NCBI RefSeq assembly: GCF_000237925.1
Contig: NC_031499.1
Coordinates: 8,858,657-8,922,656, forward strand
Length of the DNA stretch: 64,000 bases
Direction: 5' to 3'
Origin: Schistosoma mansoni
Taxonomy: Eukaryota; Platyhelminthes; Trematoda; Strigeidida; Schistosomatidae
The notes beneath the pieces were generated by a model. That model was not told where the DNA came from, did not search any database, and was given only the letters and a program-made list of their open reading frames with translations. Each line of letters begins with the position of its first letter. Position 1 is the stretch's first letter. Positions 1-14,200 of the stretch are shown one piece after another. The position numbers were made by a program, and so were the translations under genes.

Positions 1-2721
1 TTTATATTCTTGTTTACTTGTAGCCATGAACGTTAGTGTGGAAACAAAAGTCCATAGCGCTAAAATCCGTATAGACTAAATGGTGATGAGACTTAGTTTT
101 CCTGACACTAGATCTTGACAATGTTATTGACTATGGATGGTATCTTTTCTTCTTGCCTCTAAAATCAGTGATGACAGAGACATCCGTATCCTTAAATCTA
201 TTATTAGCCAAAGAACGGCATATCGTACAAAGCTACCAAAGTGGAAAACTGCATACATAATCATGTGGCAATCGTTCGTCCAGCATATTTATTCAAGGAA
301 TGCTGCATAAACTAAGAGACACTTATCTCCAAGATAAACACCGATTTTTAGGATTTATCAACCTAAGCAGAAAATAACCACCTAGCCACAAGTTCTGCTG
401 ACGACTACCAACATATTTTCAAGTAGAAAATTAACTTATTGATTTCAGCGGTAGGCTTTTATCTAACAGGTTTAAAAAGTGCGGGTTCGGGCAGCCGTAG
501 TATCACTATGAAATTCAGAGCTGAGTACATGGACCCGCATGTGATGAGTGACACTGATTGTTGATTGTTCAAGAATCTGACCGAGCTTCAGTGAATCGAT
601 TGCGTACTAGAAATCTAGCCATGATATCGTCCACTCCACAGACTCCAACAATTTCAGTGTGGTTCACGTCAGCCAGAAATCTGGAACAGATACCTTCACC
701 CTAGCACGTCTAGAAGCTTGAATTTCTGACTTGCAGTTTATAGCTGACTGAATAATCGAATGGCATATATTTGTAAATTATGTAAGATCACCTAGACCGA
801 ACACAGCTTAGAATCTGGCAGTAATATATCAGTTGGCACATTTTTAATACGATGCTAGTCAGAGACCTTAGAAGTTTACCTCAACTAGTCAATGTGACTA
901 CAGAACAGAAAATATATACAAATTCGAAAACATATCTATTAAATAAAGTTACTGGAAAACATTGAACGAAAAACTAACAGAGCTACAAATCATAATCTCT
1001 GAATTTGTCGAAAACAGGATGTCGGAAATGCTCACGACAGCGTTCGTATATTACTTTAAACGCTGAAGTTTGGATGACTTCCTCATTTAAAAGTTCAGTT
1101 TGAAACTGTCTCAACTGCAAAAAAATTAACAAGGATATGAAAAATATACCAGGAGTTGTTTCTTTTGAATGTCGCGCGTAACTTCTTTGTTGCATTCATT
1201 ACTACTGAGCTCCGAGGAACGTTGCAGTGCGATAAGTCTCTCTGCCGTTAGCTTGATACAATCTTTGATCGCATTAGTTCTTTTCTCGTGATAACTAAGC
1301 ATCTTTTATAATTACGAAAGTCACCGTTGTGCTTACTTTATTAACAAAAGTATTACACTTGCTGGTATAGTCTACTTTGTTGAGGAATGACGCTGTAGGT
1401 AATTCTGAATTAAGTTCATATCGTACACGGTCATCAGATTTCCTCCACAGACTGAGGAGTCTCTAGTTAATTATCGTGAGTTCCATGTCATTAAAGACAG
1501 TTTCGAATATCATAGGCTAGCTTACTGCTGATTGCAGGAAGTCATCACATGGTAGCGCATCCGAACTCATTTCCCCGCTTTATTGTAATGCGTTTGTAAA
1601 TCGCATAAGGTCAATGCATGTAATCAATTTACAATGGGCAGAAATCGAAACTGTCTGTTTGTTAGCATCTGTGTTTGGTGAGCAGTAAATCTTACCTAGT
1701 TTTGGAACAGCATACAATTTCGTTCCATGATTTTCGAGCACAAGATGCATGCTTTATGAACTGGAATTTCAGTTCTGACGTGATTTGGATTTCTCAAACT
1801 TGTGCCATGTCCCTACCCATAAAAAGTGCCATTTTCGACCCAAAGAGGTTAAAATTCGGTAGATAACTTTTTTGATTTTTATTGCAGTTAATATTTGACT
1901 GTGGTTTGCCTCAACTTAATATCAAATGTTTACAGCTTTTGATGTCGTGGTTAGTTTTAGTATGTCCAAACTTTATATACGGCCGTTTTTATCCGTTTTG
2001 AGAACGTTTTCATTGTTTTATCGTTTTCCAAAGATTTATTTAACAATTTATATTTCACCATGGTCATGGAGAACAAATATCAGAATCCTTGAATAAAGGA
2101 GTTTCTGAGATTGATGAACAAACAGAGCCTCTAGATGGACTGAAGAAGATGGTTTTCGACAACGTTGTCGATGGAATACGTATGGACATCGGTGGGTATA
2201 TTCCGAAACGTAGCATCTCCATGTTATCGACTGTGTTAAACTTAGCGAACTTGGGTCTTCCAACGCAGGCTCCTTAAACGCAACGCTGGTCCCCAGAAAT
2301 TCGGTAGGCGACTGAAACCTTGTCAATAGACTTAAGAAATTAGTGTTTCCATCAAAACCAGAACTGCCCAGGTCTTGTAGTGAAGTCAGCTAGTGATTTG
2401 ACCGTACAATTTACTCTCAAGATCGTTCAGCTAGTCAATAAAGAGCACGGGAATCCGACGGGAATTCCAACTGACAAATATAAAGGGTCTCAGCCTCAAT
2501 GTACATTTAAACCTGGGAAACGAACACAGTTTGTAATGATTCGCCTATGATTATGAATTTTAAAGACAGTTCTGATAATGCTTTCAGTCCACAGAAAAAA
2601 AAATAATAGGATGCATTGGATAGATTTGAACAGGAAGCTTGAACTTTTCGAAATTAAGCCGCTGACGATTACACAGCCGACTTGACTTGAATGTTTTTTC
2701 ACATACACATGAACGAATGCA
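1..2721. other. intergenic, no gene recognised
   Basis: I read both strands for conserved exons and repeats and found none I can support. Open frames here are short and match nothing I recognise. Composition is ordinary AT-rich flanking DNA. Confidence 0.5.
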
Positions 2722-3016
2722 GGTGAAGACAACCATTCTCTTTCACCTAGTCAGCATCACCGATGAACGAGGATGATCGAATTCAGACTTTGAGGCAAGG
2801 ATTGGCAAAGTAAGGATGGCATTCCTACAATTGGAGAACATTTGGAACTCGAAACGACTGTCAACCAATATCAAAGTCAGAATCTCCAGGACTTAGAAGC
2901 AGACATGAAAAGGATGAATAGTGGCTGGGAACTACTGGAAAGGGTCATCTATAACGTGGTTGGCTGAAGAATGCTGGTGGGCAGCCCATGCACATTCACA
3001 GGGAGTAACAATCGTA
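2722..3016 (+). mobile_element. RTE-clade LINE fragment (RT C-terminal part)
   Basis: Conceptual translation shows pieces typical of schistosome RTE reverse transcriptases: SDFEARIGKVRMAFLQLENI, NSKRLSTNIKVRI, then, after a jump, the extreme C-terminus (RRM.. followed by a WRMLVGG-like tail). The piece between them is missing, so this is an internally deleted and mutated copy with several stops. The same C-terminal tail ends the 634-base element at 56033-56666, so both belong to one LINE family. Confidence 0.7.
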
Positions 3017-3523
3017 AGTAATACATGCGAGTAAACATGAGCTTTTTTAGACTAACTCAACAATGTAGAATTATGGTCCTGTTTGGTATTGGTACATATG
3101 TTTTTGGTACTATTATTGTAGGAAGCAATCTCCTATAGGTGCAACTCTAAGCTATTCTCTAGACTGTCGAGTACAGAGTCTTAGCTTAGCGAAAATTAGA
3201 ACAAGTAAGCTATTTGGCTTTATAAACTTTATCTGTTTCAAAAACGTAAGTTAACAACGTTAGTATACAAATAAACAGCGCAGTCTATTGCATAGGAAAA
3301 AGGAGAGACATAAATAACATACCGAACAGTAGCTAGAGCATAAGAAAAATGAGTCAACGTGACGAATATTGTTTTACAGTGAACATAAAATTGTGATTGG
3401 TGGATAAACAAGACATAGTCACACAAGGTCAAAGAAAGTTAATGTGGTGGTGATCGTTACACCTTATCATTGGTGTGTTCGTTTATCGATCTCACTTTAC
3501 AATTATAATAGGCCTAATCCCGG
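3017..3523. other. intergenic, nothing seen
   Basis: No exon, RNA gene or recognisable repeat was seen between the LINE fragment and the solo LTR. Confidence 0.4.
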
Positions 3524-4037
3524 TGTTACATCCTAGTGAAGACATAAGTACGGACAACTTCCAGGACCTATTAATGGACTATTATTCTGTATATATTCTT
3601 ACTGTTTAACTACTGAGTAATTAGGTTGTGTATTTCTATATTCATCTTATTATGAACTTCATTTTGACCTATGAATTATTGTCATACGATTGACTGTTCC
3701 TAAATTATGCTCAGTTTATTGATTATCGTATCCCACGTTCACAGTCACATTATGGCTTGATCTTGTACAAATATTATTTTCTATTTTATGGTGTGATGTG
3801 GTATGTTTGGTTGGTATATGGACCAAGTATTTTTGAAGTAAATGGTTTGCATGATGGAAGCTGTCATTGGTGTTCTGAATTCAAATGGACGGGCTAGGAG
3901 TACAAGGGACCATTGAGGACATTAGTCTCCTCATAACGGTAGACTGTTATTGGTTTGGCACGTTACTAAAATAGAATAAGTCATATTTCGATTGGTGGAC
4001 AAATCACGTAACAAAAGGCCGAACGTAAAATCGTAAC
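3524..4037 (-). mobile_element. solo LTR, LTR retrotransposon (Gypsy/BEL-like), old
   Basis: This stretch aligns by eye along its whole length with the solo LTRs at 14541-15059, 40754-41282, 42663-43141 and 53662-54152, being closest to the 40754 copy. It starts on the + strand with TGTTAC, the complement of a TAACA end. No internal coding region adjoins it. It is more diverged than the other copies and I could not see a target-site duplication, so the ends are approximate. Confidence 0.6.
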
Positions 4038-6867
4038 GGATGGGGTACAATCTTCTTCTTTTTCATAAAGTCATAGCACCCGGAATAACAGATTTAGGAT
4101 GACGCGACTCCCTGGTCTATAAGATCTTACTTGGAATCCACATCAATGTCTATTTTGACTCGTCGTATCGTGACAATCAGCAATAGTATGTTTAACACTC
4201 CTGGGGAACACATTTGAGTTGAAGATGGAATAATTTGTTGTGGTAAATAGTGGTTCGCCACACGGATAACCGTACCCGTAGGACTGCGCCACGTCATACT
4301 GATTATTTGTTCCTGTGTTCAACATCTTCGATCTTCCACTGGTGTTACACGCTGAATGTAAATCGCAGTAATTACATGCTTGGCTTGAAATAGAGTGTAG
4401 TTAGGGGCACATACCACTACAATCTCACAAATTTTAATGTCAAATGCAGTATGAGATTTATTACAAAAAGATTCGAGAGTCATTGACGCTGCGTCACCAG
4501 AAGTGAAATCAAGCTCAAACTCACCATATGACGCTACTGGGAAGTGAGAACAAACTCTTGGCTAATCTGAAATGTCGATGAGGACGGAATAAACCATTTC
4601 TCCGCTGTGAACTGTGCTAATTTTTTTCGTTTATGGGGCTGTTTAAAACCTCGCGGGCTTTCCAGTATGTGTATCTAAGTATACGACCTGCATTTGTCTC
4701 TGCATATATGGTTTCAATTTGTGGGAATATAGAAAGGGAATGAGCGTGAATGAGCCCAAGAAACGCAAACGACCTAAACATTCGCGTCAAAGACATCCAG
4801 ATATATGGTATTAAAAACCATGGGTTGATGATCATTAGATTTCACAAAAAGTGTGCCTATGTTTATGTATATGTCATGAAGTGCCTGGATAACAGCCTCT
4901 TTACCAGTAGCATGCATATGATAAGTCGGTGACAGCCAATCATAGCAATTACTTTCAAAGAAAGCGATGACCACCTACCCTCCTAAGTGGATGAGTAAAC
5001 CTATATGTATGCTATGAGATTCACGACTGAGAACCTGCGCGCTACTGGTGTGCCTATAAACCAACATATGCGACACCTGACCTCCAAGACACCGAGGTTT
5101 CAGCGATTTTCTTACGCAATCACATCCACATTCGGGTTTAGTGACCAATGTGAAACGGAAGCCACTTCCAAAAACAGCCAGTCAGCTTCTATGGATAGGT
5201 CTTGACCAACCTCAGCATAACTGGAACGCTGTAAATATGAAATTCAAGAGTTACAGTCACTAATTCAGGAGAGTTTAGTTTACGTGAAGTAACTTAAATA
5301 GCTATCATTAGACAGAGCGTGCTGATCTGGAGAATTTTTTGAATTGACTGAAGTGTTCACTGATCAGATTTATTTTGTCTAAAATATACTGTCATGTCTG
5401 TACCGTGTATCGAAAAGATTTTCGCAGGTTCACTTATCAGTTATACGACCTCGTGAACTGTGAGAAGACACTTTTATTATTATTATTATTATTCACAAAC
5501 ACCTTATGGGTACATAAGTGCTGTGAAGAAACCATTTCGGGTTTCTTCAAAAATGCAATAATACACAATTTTCAATAATGTTAACAATACATATGCCATG
5601 TTTGAGAAAGGAAGGAAAAGGAAAATAAAATATTAATAATAGAATAGTAATAATAAATAAGGTTCTGTGTAATTAGCAAGAATTTTGAATTGATTTTGAA
5701 GGAGGAAAGGAAGAAACTAAGGAAATAGAAATAAAGGAAACGCGGAAGACGTAAATATCTTAACGCAGAACAAGAATAAACAACTATGTATGTATAGTAA
5801 AAACGAGTAATAAAAATAAAATAAAACAGAATAAATTAATAAGTAAATAACTTATTATTGCGGTGAGATATGACGTTAGAATAAGTGTTTGTGCGAGCAC
5901 AGTCATAGTTTTGGGTGATGCTCTGAAAGTTTCAATTAAGTGCAAAAGATAATCAATGTGTATGAGGTGTATATACATAGTGAAGATAAAAAGAGACTGA
6001 TAAGTTGAATTCAGCGTAACACAAGTTATTGCCTTAATCCAAAGCTTCGTAATCTTAAGAATATTTATTTAGAAGGGAAAAAAAATAAAGAGAGAGTAAA
6101 GAAATGAACACATAGTGAAAGGGTTCAACCATGATCATAATAGTGTAATGGATATAGACTTTTGAGATGAACGAATAATTTTAAAATAATAATAACAATA
6201 GTAACAATAATAATAAACCTTTACTGCACTCCTGTATACGAACCAGTGTGTCTCCTCAGTGACTGTCAAACTGACCTTTGTCTATCTGACCTTGTTCGGG
6301 AAGTTAAGAGATGTTTCACAGCCAGTAGGTGAACACGTCACAGCATCAACTATTCTTAAGATTGTCTAATTTTACTCAAAGTGGCTTTTGAGGAGCTTTT
6401 GACGAGAGATTCCTGGGATCCAGAAGTTTATTTGTAAGGTGAGCTGGCACTGCTCCCATTAGTTTACAAACTTCACGGCACTGGGGCTGATCATGATATT
6501 CCAATGTTGTCAGTAGTGTTGCGACACATTTCTTGGCCTTGAAAAACACAAAGCCTCATGCATTCATTCATATGAGTGTTAATCGGCGGAGAAATGCTGG
6601 TTACGCCACCAACTTCTGATTTCGTCACCCGCGTCTAAGTGTGCATGAGCTTGAGGATGGTTATCACTCACAAAGTTGAATGAATAGAATGCTTAGGGCT
6701 AGTAACTGTCACTCATAGCTTTATGATGTCTATTTCGTACAAAAGACATCAAGGTGTATGCGAAACCTGTATCTACTCTCAAACATCTACATTGCTTAGT
6801 TAAGATTAGCCTAAGAATATCGCGTCAGTGAGGAAGTTTTGTTTATTTCTAGAATTTTTTGATTAGA
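4038..6867. other. intergenic; one weak open frame
   Basis: No conserved gene is recognised. On the - strand a frame stays open from about 4392 down to the TGA ending at 4143. It begins after a possible 3' splice site (TTTCAAG) and is rich in Tyr, Gly, Asn and Cys. It could be a terminal exon of an unknown gene, but its codon choice is less AT-rich than the sure exons here and nothing supports it further. The rest (about 4400-6867) is AT-rich, with short A-rich tracts near 5590-6110. Confidence 0.3.
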
Positions 6868-6950
6868 TCAGAGAGGGTTTTGTGGAGAATTTAATATTTT
6901 CATAGTTGAAATCATGGGTCAATTGAAGCTAGACCTCCATCGAAAACCTG
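6868..6950 (-). mobile_element. Sm-alpha-type SINE, 3' tail fragment
   Basis: The sequence matches the 3' end of the SINE copies at 18187-18484 and 51384-51766 in reverse. It runs from the GGTTTTGTGG end through the GAAATCATGGGTCAATTG block to CGAAAACCTGG. It stops just before the hammerhead core, so it is a 5'-truncated copy. Confidence 0.7.
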
Positions 6951-8094
6951 GACGGTAGTCTAGCAACGCAACCTTTTTTAGAGTTTGTGAGGTTCTGAAA
7001 CATCACTGGCAAACATACCAGGTGTGACGTACTTGTTGAATTCGCGCGGTAGTACATTTACTACTGCGAGGAATTGTGAACGTAAGTCGGTCACGCCGTG
7101 CTTGTAGGAGTCAGCTTCTGCCAAACAGAACCATGTTTCGATGTTGTCGGACCAGAATGTCAATAACTGGAATGAGAGTGGCGTAGGAGTCATGATCTTA
7201 AGTAAATTCGGAGTCTGTCCAGTCATGCCGAATATGAAATATAGCAACGAGTGAGAAAAATGATTCAAAAATACCAAAAAGCAATATCACGGTTTGTAAA
7301 AATCAAGGTAAAAACTGATATATAAAGGTCCAACAAAGGACAGACTCGCGGTTTACGAATTGGTGTACTTGGTCACGTCGAGCTCACCATTAAAGATGTA
7401 GGTGATGTGAAGCATGGAGTACTCACTCATGATCTGATGTGGATGCGTAACCGAGGTGACTCCATAAAACTAATGTGATCAGCATCAAGTTTAGAAGACT
7501 TACGTAGCTATTGACTTTGAGGGTTTATTTACCACTACAATTCATTTCATCATTTGGACGAAGAAATGCTTAGGTATCATATCCGACTTTCGTGAGGCCG
7601 CATTTGGAATGTGGGATCTGAAGAGTGAGTCCATGCTTCAATATGAAGCTGATATTCCAGAATGAGCCCAACAGCCAGTGATCAACCTCTTTCCACTATC
7701 TTACCTCAGGTTACTCTCTTATGTAATACCGCTTTACAATATAATGAACGATGATCTTGGTAATATTATATTTTTATTCAATCTAGGACTGATCATCTGG
7801 AAAGATTATCTAAAAATGTCAAAAACAGGGATCTAGTTGTTTTCGTCTGGGGTTCCATCTCGCACTGAGTAGTGAATTACACAAATTCTCTACCGCAACA
7901 CGTAACATCAGCACCTGTTTATGCATTCATGGTGAGATCGGACCTCCATAGTGTTACAAGTTGCAAAAAGAAATATAGACCAATTGACCTATTCTTACTG
8001 CTGAAAACTGAGAACAGTTCAATCAATAGGTCGTCTTCCTGGCTCGCATTACAAGCATCTAATTTTCGGCACATATTTGAATGAAGTGTGGGAA
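6951..8094. other. upstream region of NUP155
   Basis: This is the 1.1 kb before the chosen NUP155 start codon. Open frames near 7872-8194 lie just upstream on both strands but show no family match. I see no clear TATA box or other core promoter element. Transcript start and any spliced-leader acceptor cannot be placed from sequence. Confidence 0.4.
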
Positions 8095-8215
8095 ATGGCT
8101 GTCCCACAATCGTCTTGTTTGTGTTTATCCGACTCCCCTTCAGAGTGGTTAAATAAACTTTTATACCGTGATAATCTTCACAGAGATTTGACATCTACCT
8201 TAGAGCTGGAAAAAT
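8095..8215 (+). CDS. NUP155: NUP155 exon 1
   Basis: This exon encodes residues 1-40, starting MAVPQSS, and includes a hydrophilic helix like the one before the propeller in other Nup155 proteins. It ends in phase 1 before GTAATT. The 41-base intron that follows (8216-8256) ends in ATATCAG, and only this acceptor restores the frame of exon 2. Confidence 0.75.
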
Positions 8216-11200
8216 GTAATTCTGAAGCATTACTTTAAAATTATTCCTTATATCAGGTAAAGTTTGTTTCAGCGGCACTCGGGAACTTGATTATCCAGTT
8301 CTGAATGATGGCCTCAGCTATGAGATTGAGGCAACTAAATCGTTTCCTCTACCTCCTGATTTGATTGAAAAGTTTTCAAGTACATTTGATTCCGTAGTAT
8401 AAAGGATATTATAGGTATGCAAACGAACTGTTTGATGGGAGTTTTCACCTTGTGTGAAAAAGTGTGGGTCACAATAGACAATGAAATATTTATGTGGAAC
8501 TTCGAGGATGGGTCCGTGCAATCCATTTGGCTAACCCAAACTTATTTTTAGAGAGGACTTAGCTTATTACGATGGAGTAAACGATACTATTATATCTGTG
8601 TCGCTAATCGTGCCCTCAGTTGGTAAGTATCTGAAATGGCTTGGGTTATTCAATGCACCTATTTTATGTGGTAGTTCGATGTCATACGTTGCTCAAAAAC
8701 CTGTCTTTTAATTAAAATTATACTCTCAACAGATTAACTGGAGATTCAAATATTTATTGGTTCTCAAAACTATAGAGTTTCACTAACATTCTGTATTTTC
8801 GTTTTCTTCCGGCAATCATTTTAAGATTAACTTCAGGATAAACTCGCAAAAACAGACAGTACTGAACTTGTAAAAAGAACTCTGCAAATGTATTGTTTAT
8901 CCTGTCGTAAATTAAAAACAACCCCAATATAATTTTGTAAAATTATAGTTCATTTCCCTATCCCCTCACTTGAACTCTGTCTTTTGCCGAGTTGAATGCT
9001 CCAAGCGCTAAGTGAATTTTTCGACCAACTCAATTTTTCGCAAATGACTATAATTCAGACACATTTCTTCTTAACTCTTTTCCGGATGCCTGACACTTGT
9101 ATTTTACGTGTAAATATGTAACAAACTTTTAAAAAATTGCTCTCATAATCGCCTTTGAAAGTGTAACAACTCACTCTCTGAGATGTATCCTATTTCAAAA
9201 GACTACATTGATTGCACGTAACTATTTTACCAGGTAAGGTTACAAAGGTAACAGTGTATGCATGGCGATCGCTTATCTTTTCAGATTATTTGTCGCCTTC
9301 AAGTTTTCAATTCGTCCCGGCATTTTCCTATACTGACCGTTAAGTTTTAAATGTCAAAGTAATTTTGTTCAAGCTGTGAACTTTCATGATCAAAGTTGAC
9401 TAGTGATGTTCTGTGTGTCTAGTTACTATTTACTCCTATATGTAAATGAAAAAAGGTGGTCATACACTAAACAAGCCGGAACTTTGGTGCTAATTCAGCC
9501 AGTTTGTGTTGTGCAGGCACATGTAAAACTCGACTAAGAAACAAGTGTCATAGACCAGTAGTGTCAGGTCCCATGTGATTTGATCGAAAAACAGTTTTAT
9601 TTGTGTATTTACCGCAACAAACGCGTTCCTATTTTCAGTACGTACAAATGTAGCTGATAATTTCAACATGTAAATCTAATGGACTAACTAAATAGCAGAG
9701 TAACTGCATCGCATTTCAGAGTTCCTTCTTTAAAACTTAGCTGTTTCCAACTGATACCAACTTTGACAACAACAATTAACCTAATGATCTCCAATATTAA
9801 ATTAGATTGTATGAAATTGATCCAGCTTTTAAAACAATTAGACTGAGTAAAAGTCACTTCACGTTATTTGCTAATTAATCTTTAAGTATATCTTTGTTTA
9901 AACATTTAGCACATTAAAAACCTAGTGGACATCTAAAATAGCTTGTCAACCTAAAAATAGTTTATGACAGTGTAGCATCAAATTGTCGCAATAAAATCCC
10001 TCCGTTACGTGTATGTAGATTTCAAAAAACAAGTTTTTCATCCTCAAATCAAATGAGACCATAATTCTCGTACTTTTTCTATTATTCAGTGGGTACTAAC
10101 ACACTTTTTCAAAGCTTTTTTCAGCTGATTTCACTACTATATTTAAATAATCATTCCAAGTATTTTCGTACTTTATGTATTTGATTATAGGTACACTACC
10201 AGAGCATATTAAATTCCTATTATGTCTAGCAACTCCTTCAGAAATCTGGCTTCTTGGTATGATGTACTCAAATACGAACAGCAATCATACACTCAGAATG
10301 CAATCTTCCTGTCCTATTCTGGAAGTAATGCCAGATCCTCTCTATTGCTTACCAACCGAAAATAATTACATTTCTTGTATTGAAAGTACACCGAATGGCA
10401 GGTAATTCATGGAATTTTTTAAATGATTGTTTTACTCTTGTTAACTCAGTTCAGTCAGCTTGGTCTCGTGTGTTGTTACGGGTATGAGGGCTAATATCAC
10501 TTCCTGGCTGCCCACACCGCGGAAGGGTATTTCTTGAGAAACCTGAAAAAGAAGTTGGATTAGTGTTGGTCTGAACGACCTGGGAGCGTGACCGCAGTGC
10601 CCAAGGGACAACTGCTTGAGGTCGGTCACACACGACCTTTTTGCGGGGGATTTTTGACGTGTTAGCTCCGTTCTTCAAAGGACCCTACCGCCGGAGACGG
10701 ATATCCGTGGGATAAGGCGAGGTGTGCATTTTTAGGGTCGACCTTTTCTAACCCCACACCTCCTTGTGGGAAGGCAGCATCGCTGTCATGCTGGTTGTTT
10801 GAAGGAAACACCTTACTGCCGTCACACCTCTGTACAGTCGGTAGTACGACTTCGCCTTCGGACCTTGGGATTGCTGCTTTTAGTCTTACCGCTCTTCAAT
10901 CGACCTGTCTGGCATGGTAGTACCTTGAGGAACGATTGTTCCAGCCAGCATAGCTCGATTGCTTCATCACGATAGGCAAGCCCAACCACCACGTCAAGGT
11001 AGCAGCAACGGTCGGGTGTTAGCTCAGTTAATCCGTTATATATATTAAGTTATACATTTATGAATCCATTACATAAAACACTCGATTTTTTCACCATTAG
11101 GTTTTTGATCCAAATTCCATCTACTTAGATCTAAGAGACTATGTTTTTGTTTTTCACTTATTAACTCATTTACCAAGCACAGAGTTATTTAATTGACTCC

Positions 11201-14200
11201 GTATCACGCTCCTCCCGTTATTCAAACTGATCTCCTTGTAGTGAGATTGGAACATAAAATGTAGTGGATGAACGTCTAACGCCTTAACTACCAAGCCACC
11301 ACTCCACTGCGAAGCTGTGTGGTATCACTAGTTTTCATAAAATGGGACACGGAGCTAGGTATGTAAACCTGTACTTGGTAAATGAGTTTCATTAATTTAC
11401 TGTTTAAAGAAAAACGCATTGAAGAAGATATGTTTGCTACATTTATCGTTCTCAATGTCTTAACGGGAATTTTAAGGTTTACTTTGCTGAAAAAGGTTAA
11501 CTAATGAGGAGTAAAAACAATATGACAAGTTATTACTTATAATTTTCGTTCTATTCATCGCTTTATCTGTAGAATATTTCTTGGGACTCGTGAAGGATTT
11601 CTACTGGAAATGACTTATAGTTCAATACCTAACTGGGATGGTGATTCCCTACAACCACCCGTTGGTAAAACTGGATATTGTACGCTTGTGAATCACTCTG
11701 TTTCTGCTTTGAGCTTGTTGTTGCCTTCAATAATAACTTCTAGATTTCATAATGGTGGTAAGTTTTTCGATCATGAGGTAAAGTTTTGTTCAGTCATTCG
11801 CTTTTTAGTTCTATCAAGTGGAAGATACGAATAGTGATCTTCCTATATTGTTATGTGTTTTATCCTGCTTAGAATTAAGAATACTATTTATGGGTTATGT
11901 TGACCTTCGGGTTACTACTAACTACGTGAATGACCATAAAGCGGTGACTTAGTGTTTAAAGTACATTGTGATGCCTTTATAAGTTTTTTTAATGCTAAGA
12001 TATGTTATTGTTTTTTTATAACCAGATTCAATCATACAGTTGGCTGTAGATACCTCACGACATCTACTTTATTCTCGTACTGAGGACTCCCATTTGGTGG
12101 TTTATGAATTTTCAGATAAAATATCTGGTTCTTTTTCACGTTTATCCTCATTATCTGCTTCAGATCTGGCTTATCAAGCATCTTGTATTGTACGTTCTGT
12201 AGACAAAAATCAATTTCGAAAGTAAGTAACAGATGTTTTCATTTAGTTCTATTTGTTTCATATTGTTAATGGTTTTCGAATTTTAGGCAAGCATAAAACG
12301 GCATTTTAAAGTCATTTGAATTAGTACACACAAACATTTGTGTGAGTTATTAAGTTGCAAATAAAAAAGCTTTTAGTAATAGTTTTTCGCTACGGCGTAA
12401 CATCGACTCAATTTAAGACCAGAAGGTTTGATTTGTGTATGGTAGATTCGTAGGTAGATACTACCACTGTTCTAAACTAGGATAAAAAAGAAACTACAGG
12501 ATGACTATATCAATATTCAACACTGGCTATATCTTTAAATCTTAGTGCTCACTGTGGGATTGTTATATTGATCGGACAAAATAATAGAGAAATGTTTTCT
12601 TCAAAGCATTATTCCACTTGGATGGAGACCAAATGTAGTGTAACTAAGTGCATGTATTCTATTTATTTATTTATTTTATTTATTTAAACACATAAATATT
12701 GGTACAAAGGGGTACCAGATAAATATGCGCCGCATAAATCTCATTTGATTTGTGTGAGGGCTGTGATACTGCCCGGGTGCCCAAACTGAAGCACGTGGTT
12801 TTCTTAGGGAGCCACACTCCGAGCCTTTGATCTAAAGGTCTGATCCACAAGGCAATGGAGCATCGTGAAGAGATGCAGTCCCATAGTAGCCGGTGACCAA
12901 CACTTGATTCATACGCCATTTGTTCCCTCAGGATACTGGAGCCCATGTGCACCATTGGTTTGGAATTGTGGTTTTCCAACTCCCCTAGATAAACTTTCCG
13001 TGTCCACCAATCCGGTTAAAGCGCCGTACATTCGCTTTACGTCCTCTCACTTTCGTAAAAAACAGTAATGCTGTGAGAAGGCAGTGAGTAGGACTTCTCT
13101 GTCAGAGGCTATATATTCGCGTGTCCATATAAGAGCATTTGGAGAGGGAGAGCGGACTCTTCCCACTCTCGGCCGTACCAGGGCATTTGGGGGCATGTAT
13201 TCTATCTTTTTAAAAGTCCCGCTTAACTTATTTCTTCGTTTAATATTTTATATGAATCATTTGTGTATTGTTTCAACATTAGTTATGTATATGTCAATAG
13301 TTAAGCTTCAGTTTTGCTAAAAATATATTATACATCATAATATTTCTCGTTTCTTAATATCACTACTTTCTTTACCTTTTCAATTACATTTCTATTAAAC
13401 AGTATAGTTTCTATTATCCCATTAACAACTGGTCTATGCTATCTGTTGGCCATTACAAAAACTGGTATTCGTTTGTATTTCGGAGAGAATTTACGCTTAC
13501 TGCATATAAGACTTCCTCCTTCCTCACCTTATGACACTATCGGTTTAAGTGATGTAAAGTAAGTTAAATATATTACTTTTTTTGGGAGAGGGTGGGCTGG
13601 GTTGGGAGATGTTGGTTTAAAGCATCTAACAGAAGTGTTTATCTGTTTTTGTGATCTGATTCGATTGTGTTTTGTATTCCGAATACATCGAATTATATAT
13701 TTATAATCAATGGAGGTTGGCACAATCCGATGCGTTAATTAGTTTCTTCCTGTAAAAGTAGTATGTTTCTTTTGTAATTGTTGAGTACTATCCGTTCACA
13801 GCGTATTAGTGATGCTAAAACAAACTATAATATCAGTTCATAACTGAGTCGTGCAAATAAGTGCTAACTATCTGGTTCGAGTTTACGTGATTATCGTAAC
13901 CATCAGTTAATAGGGACGTTAGATAACATGTCTGAGTATTAGTTGCAATGGCTCAGTTGTATACATTTGTCGTCATATCCTACCGCTTTTATCAATTTTT
14001 TTAGCCCATTTTAAGCTATATATCACTAGTGTTTATTATGACTTTAAATTGTTTCCCTTCCTTTGGTGTTATCATGAAATTGGTCTCCTTTTCTTTTCTT
14101 TATTTCTGTTCGAGGGAGCATGTTAATCCCTAACCAGTTTGTTATATATATATATAATTCAGGAAGATAAAAATAATCTTACAAGATAGAAAGAAAGAAG

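Noticed and set aside
5375-5578. + strand ORF with hydrophobic run
   Set aside because: The run comes from a TTA triplet repeat; no family match or splice support.
12680-12979. ORF of 99 residues repeated at several places (22584, 38950, 46832, 54928)
   Set aside because: It is a chance open frame inside the short LINE-derived element; it is broken differently in each copy and resembles no protein.
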